This document shows positions 6,531 to 6,533 of a stretch of 6,533 bases of DNA, in pieces (position 1 is the stretch's first letter; the number at the start of each line of letters is the position of its first letter). The DNA is taken from the NCBI GenBank assembly GCA_947632425.1, contig CANRPG010000113.1:1-6533 (forward strand), in the 5' to 3' direction. The stretch is from an uncultured Clostridia bacterium. Its GTDB lineage: Bacteria > Bacillota > Clostridia > Oscillospirales > Ruminococcaceae. The notes under the pieces were generated by a model. It saw only the letters and a list, made by a program, of their open reading frames with translations. It searched no databases and was not told where the DNA came from. Made by a program: the position numbers and the translations under genes.

Positions 6531-6533
6531 TTT

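Overview
The window looks like chromosomal housekeeping DNA from an anaerobic, low-to-moderate-GC Bacillota of the class Clostridia. A Ruminococcus-like gut or rumen bacterium is my best guess. That rests on a DUF4364 protein, a clostridial-type short EPSP synthase and chorismate synthase, strong AGGAG-type ribosome binding sites and a consensus sigma-A promoter. The genus is inference only. All recognised genes lie on the minus strand, so the window reads right to left.

Layout in transcription order: an AMP-forming acyl-CoA synthetase (6530-4860, start codon 3 bases from the window edge); a small two-helix membrane protein with a YcxB-like C-terminal domain (4834-4289); aroB, 3-dehydroquinate synthase (4292-3183); aroA, EPSP synthase (3166-1955); aroC, chorismate synthase (1908-817); a DUF4364 winged-helix-type protein (802-209); and a serine tRNA (75-1, its 3' end cut off by the window). 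Gaps between the protein genes are 46 bases or less, and the membrane protein and aroB overlap by ATGA. No promoter or terminator is visible between them, so they probably form one transcript. The only long gene-free stretch, 76-208, holds a near-perfect promoter and a hairpin leader for the tRNA.

AroB, AroA and AroC catalyse steps 2, 6 and 7 of the shikimate pathway; the other steps must be encoded elsewhere. The roles of the acyl-CoA synthetase, the membrane protein and DUF4364 in this unit are unknown. Two starts should be moved from TTG codons to ATG codons lying just downstream: aroB to 4292 and aroA to 3166.

I see no mobile element, CRISPR array, phage gene or clearly new system. The most notable points are two substitutions at normally invariant AroB active-site positions, the translational coupling of aroB to a membrane protein, and the very strong tRNA promoter placed right behind the operon with no terminator between them.
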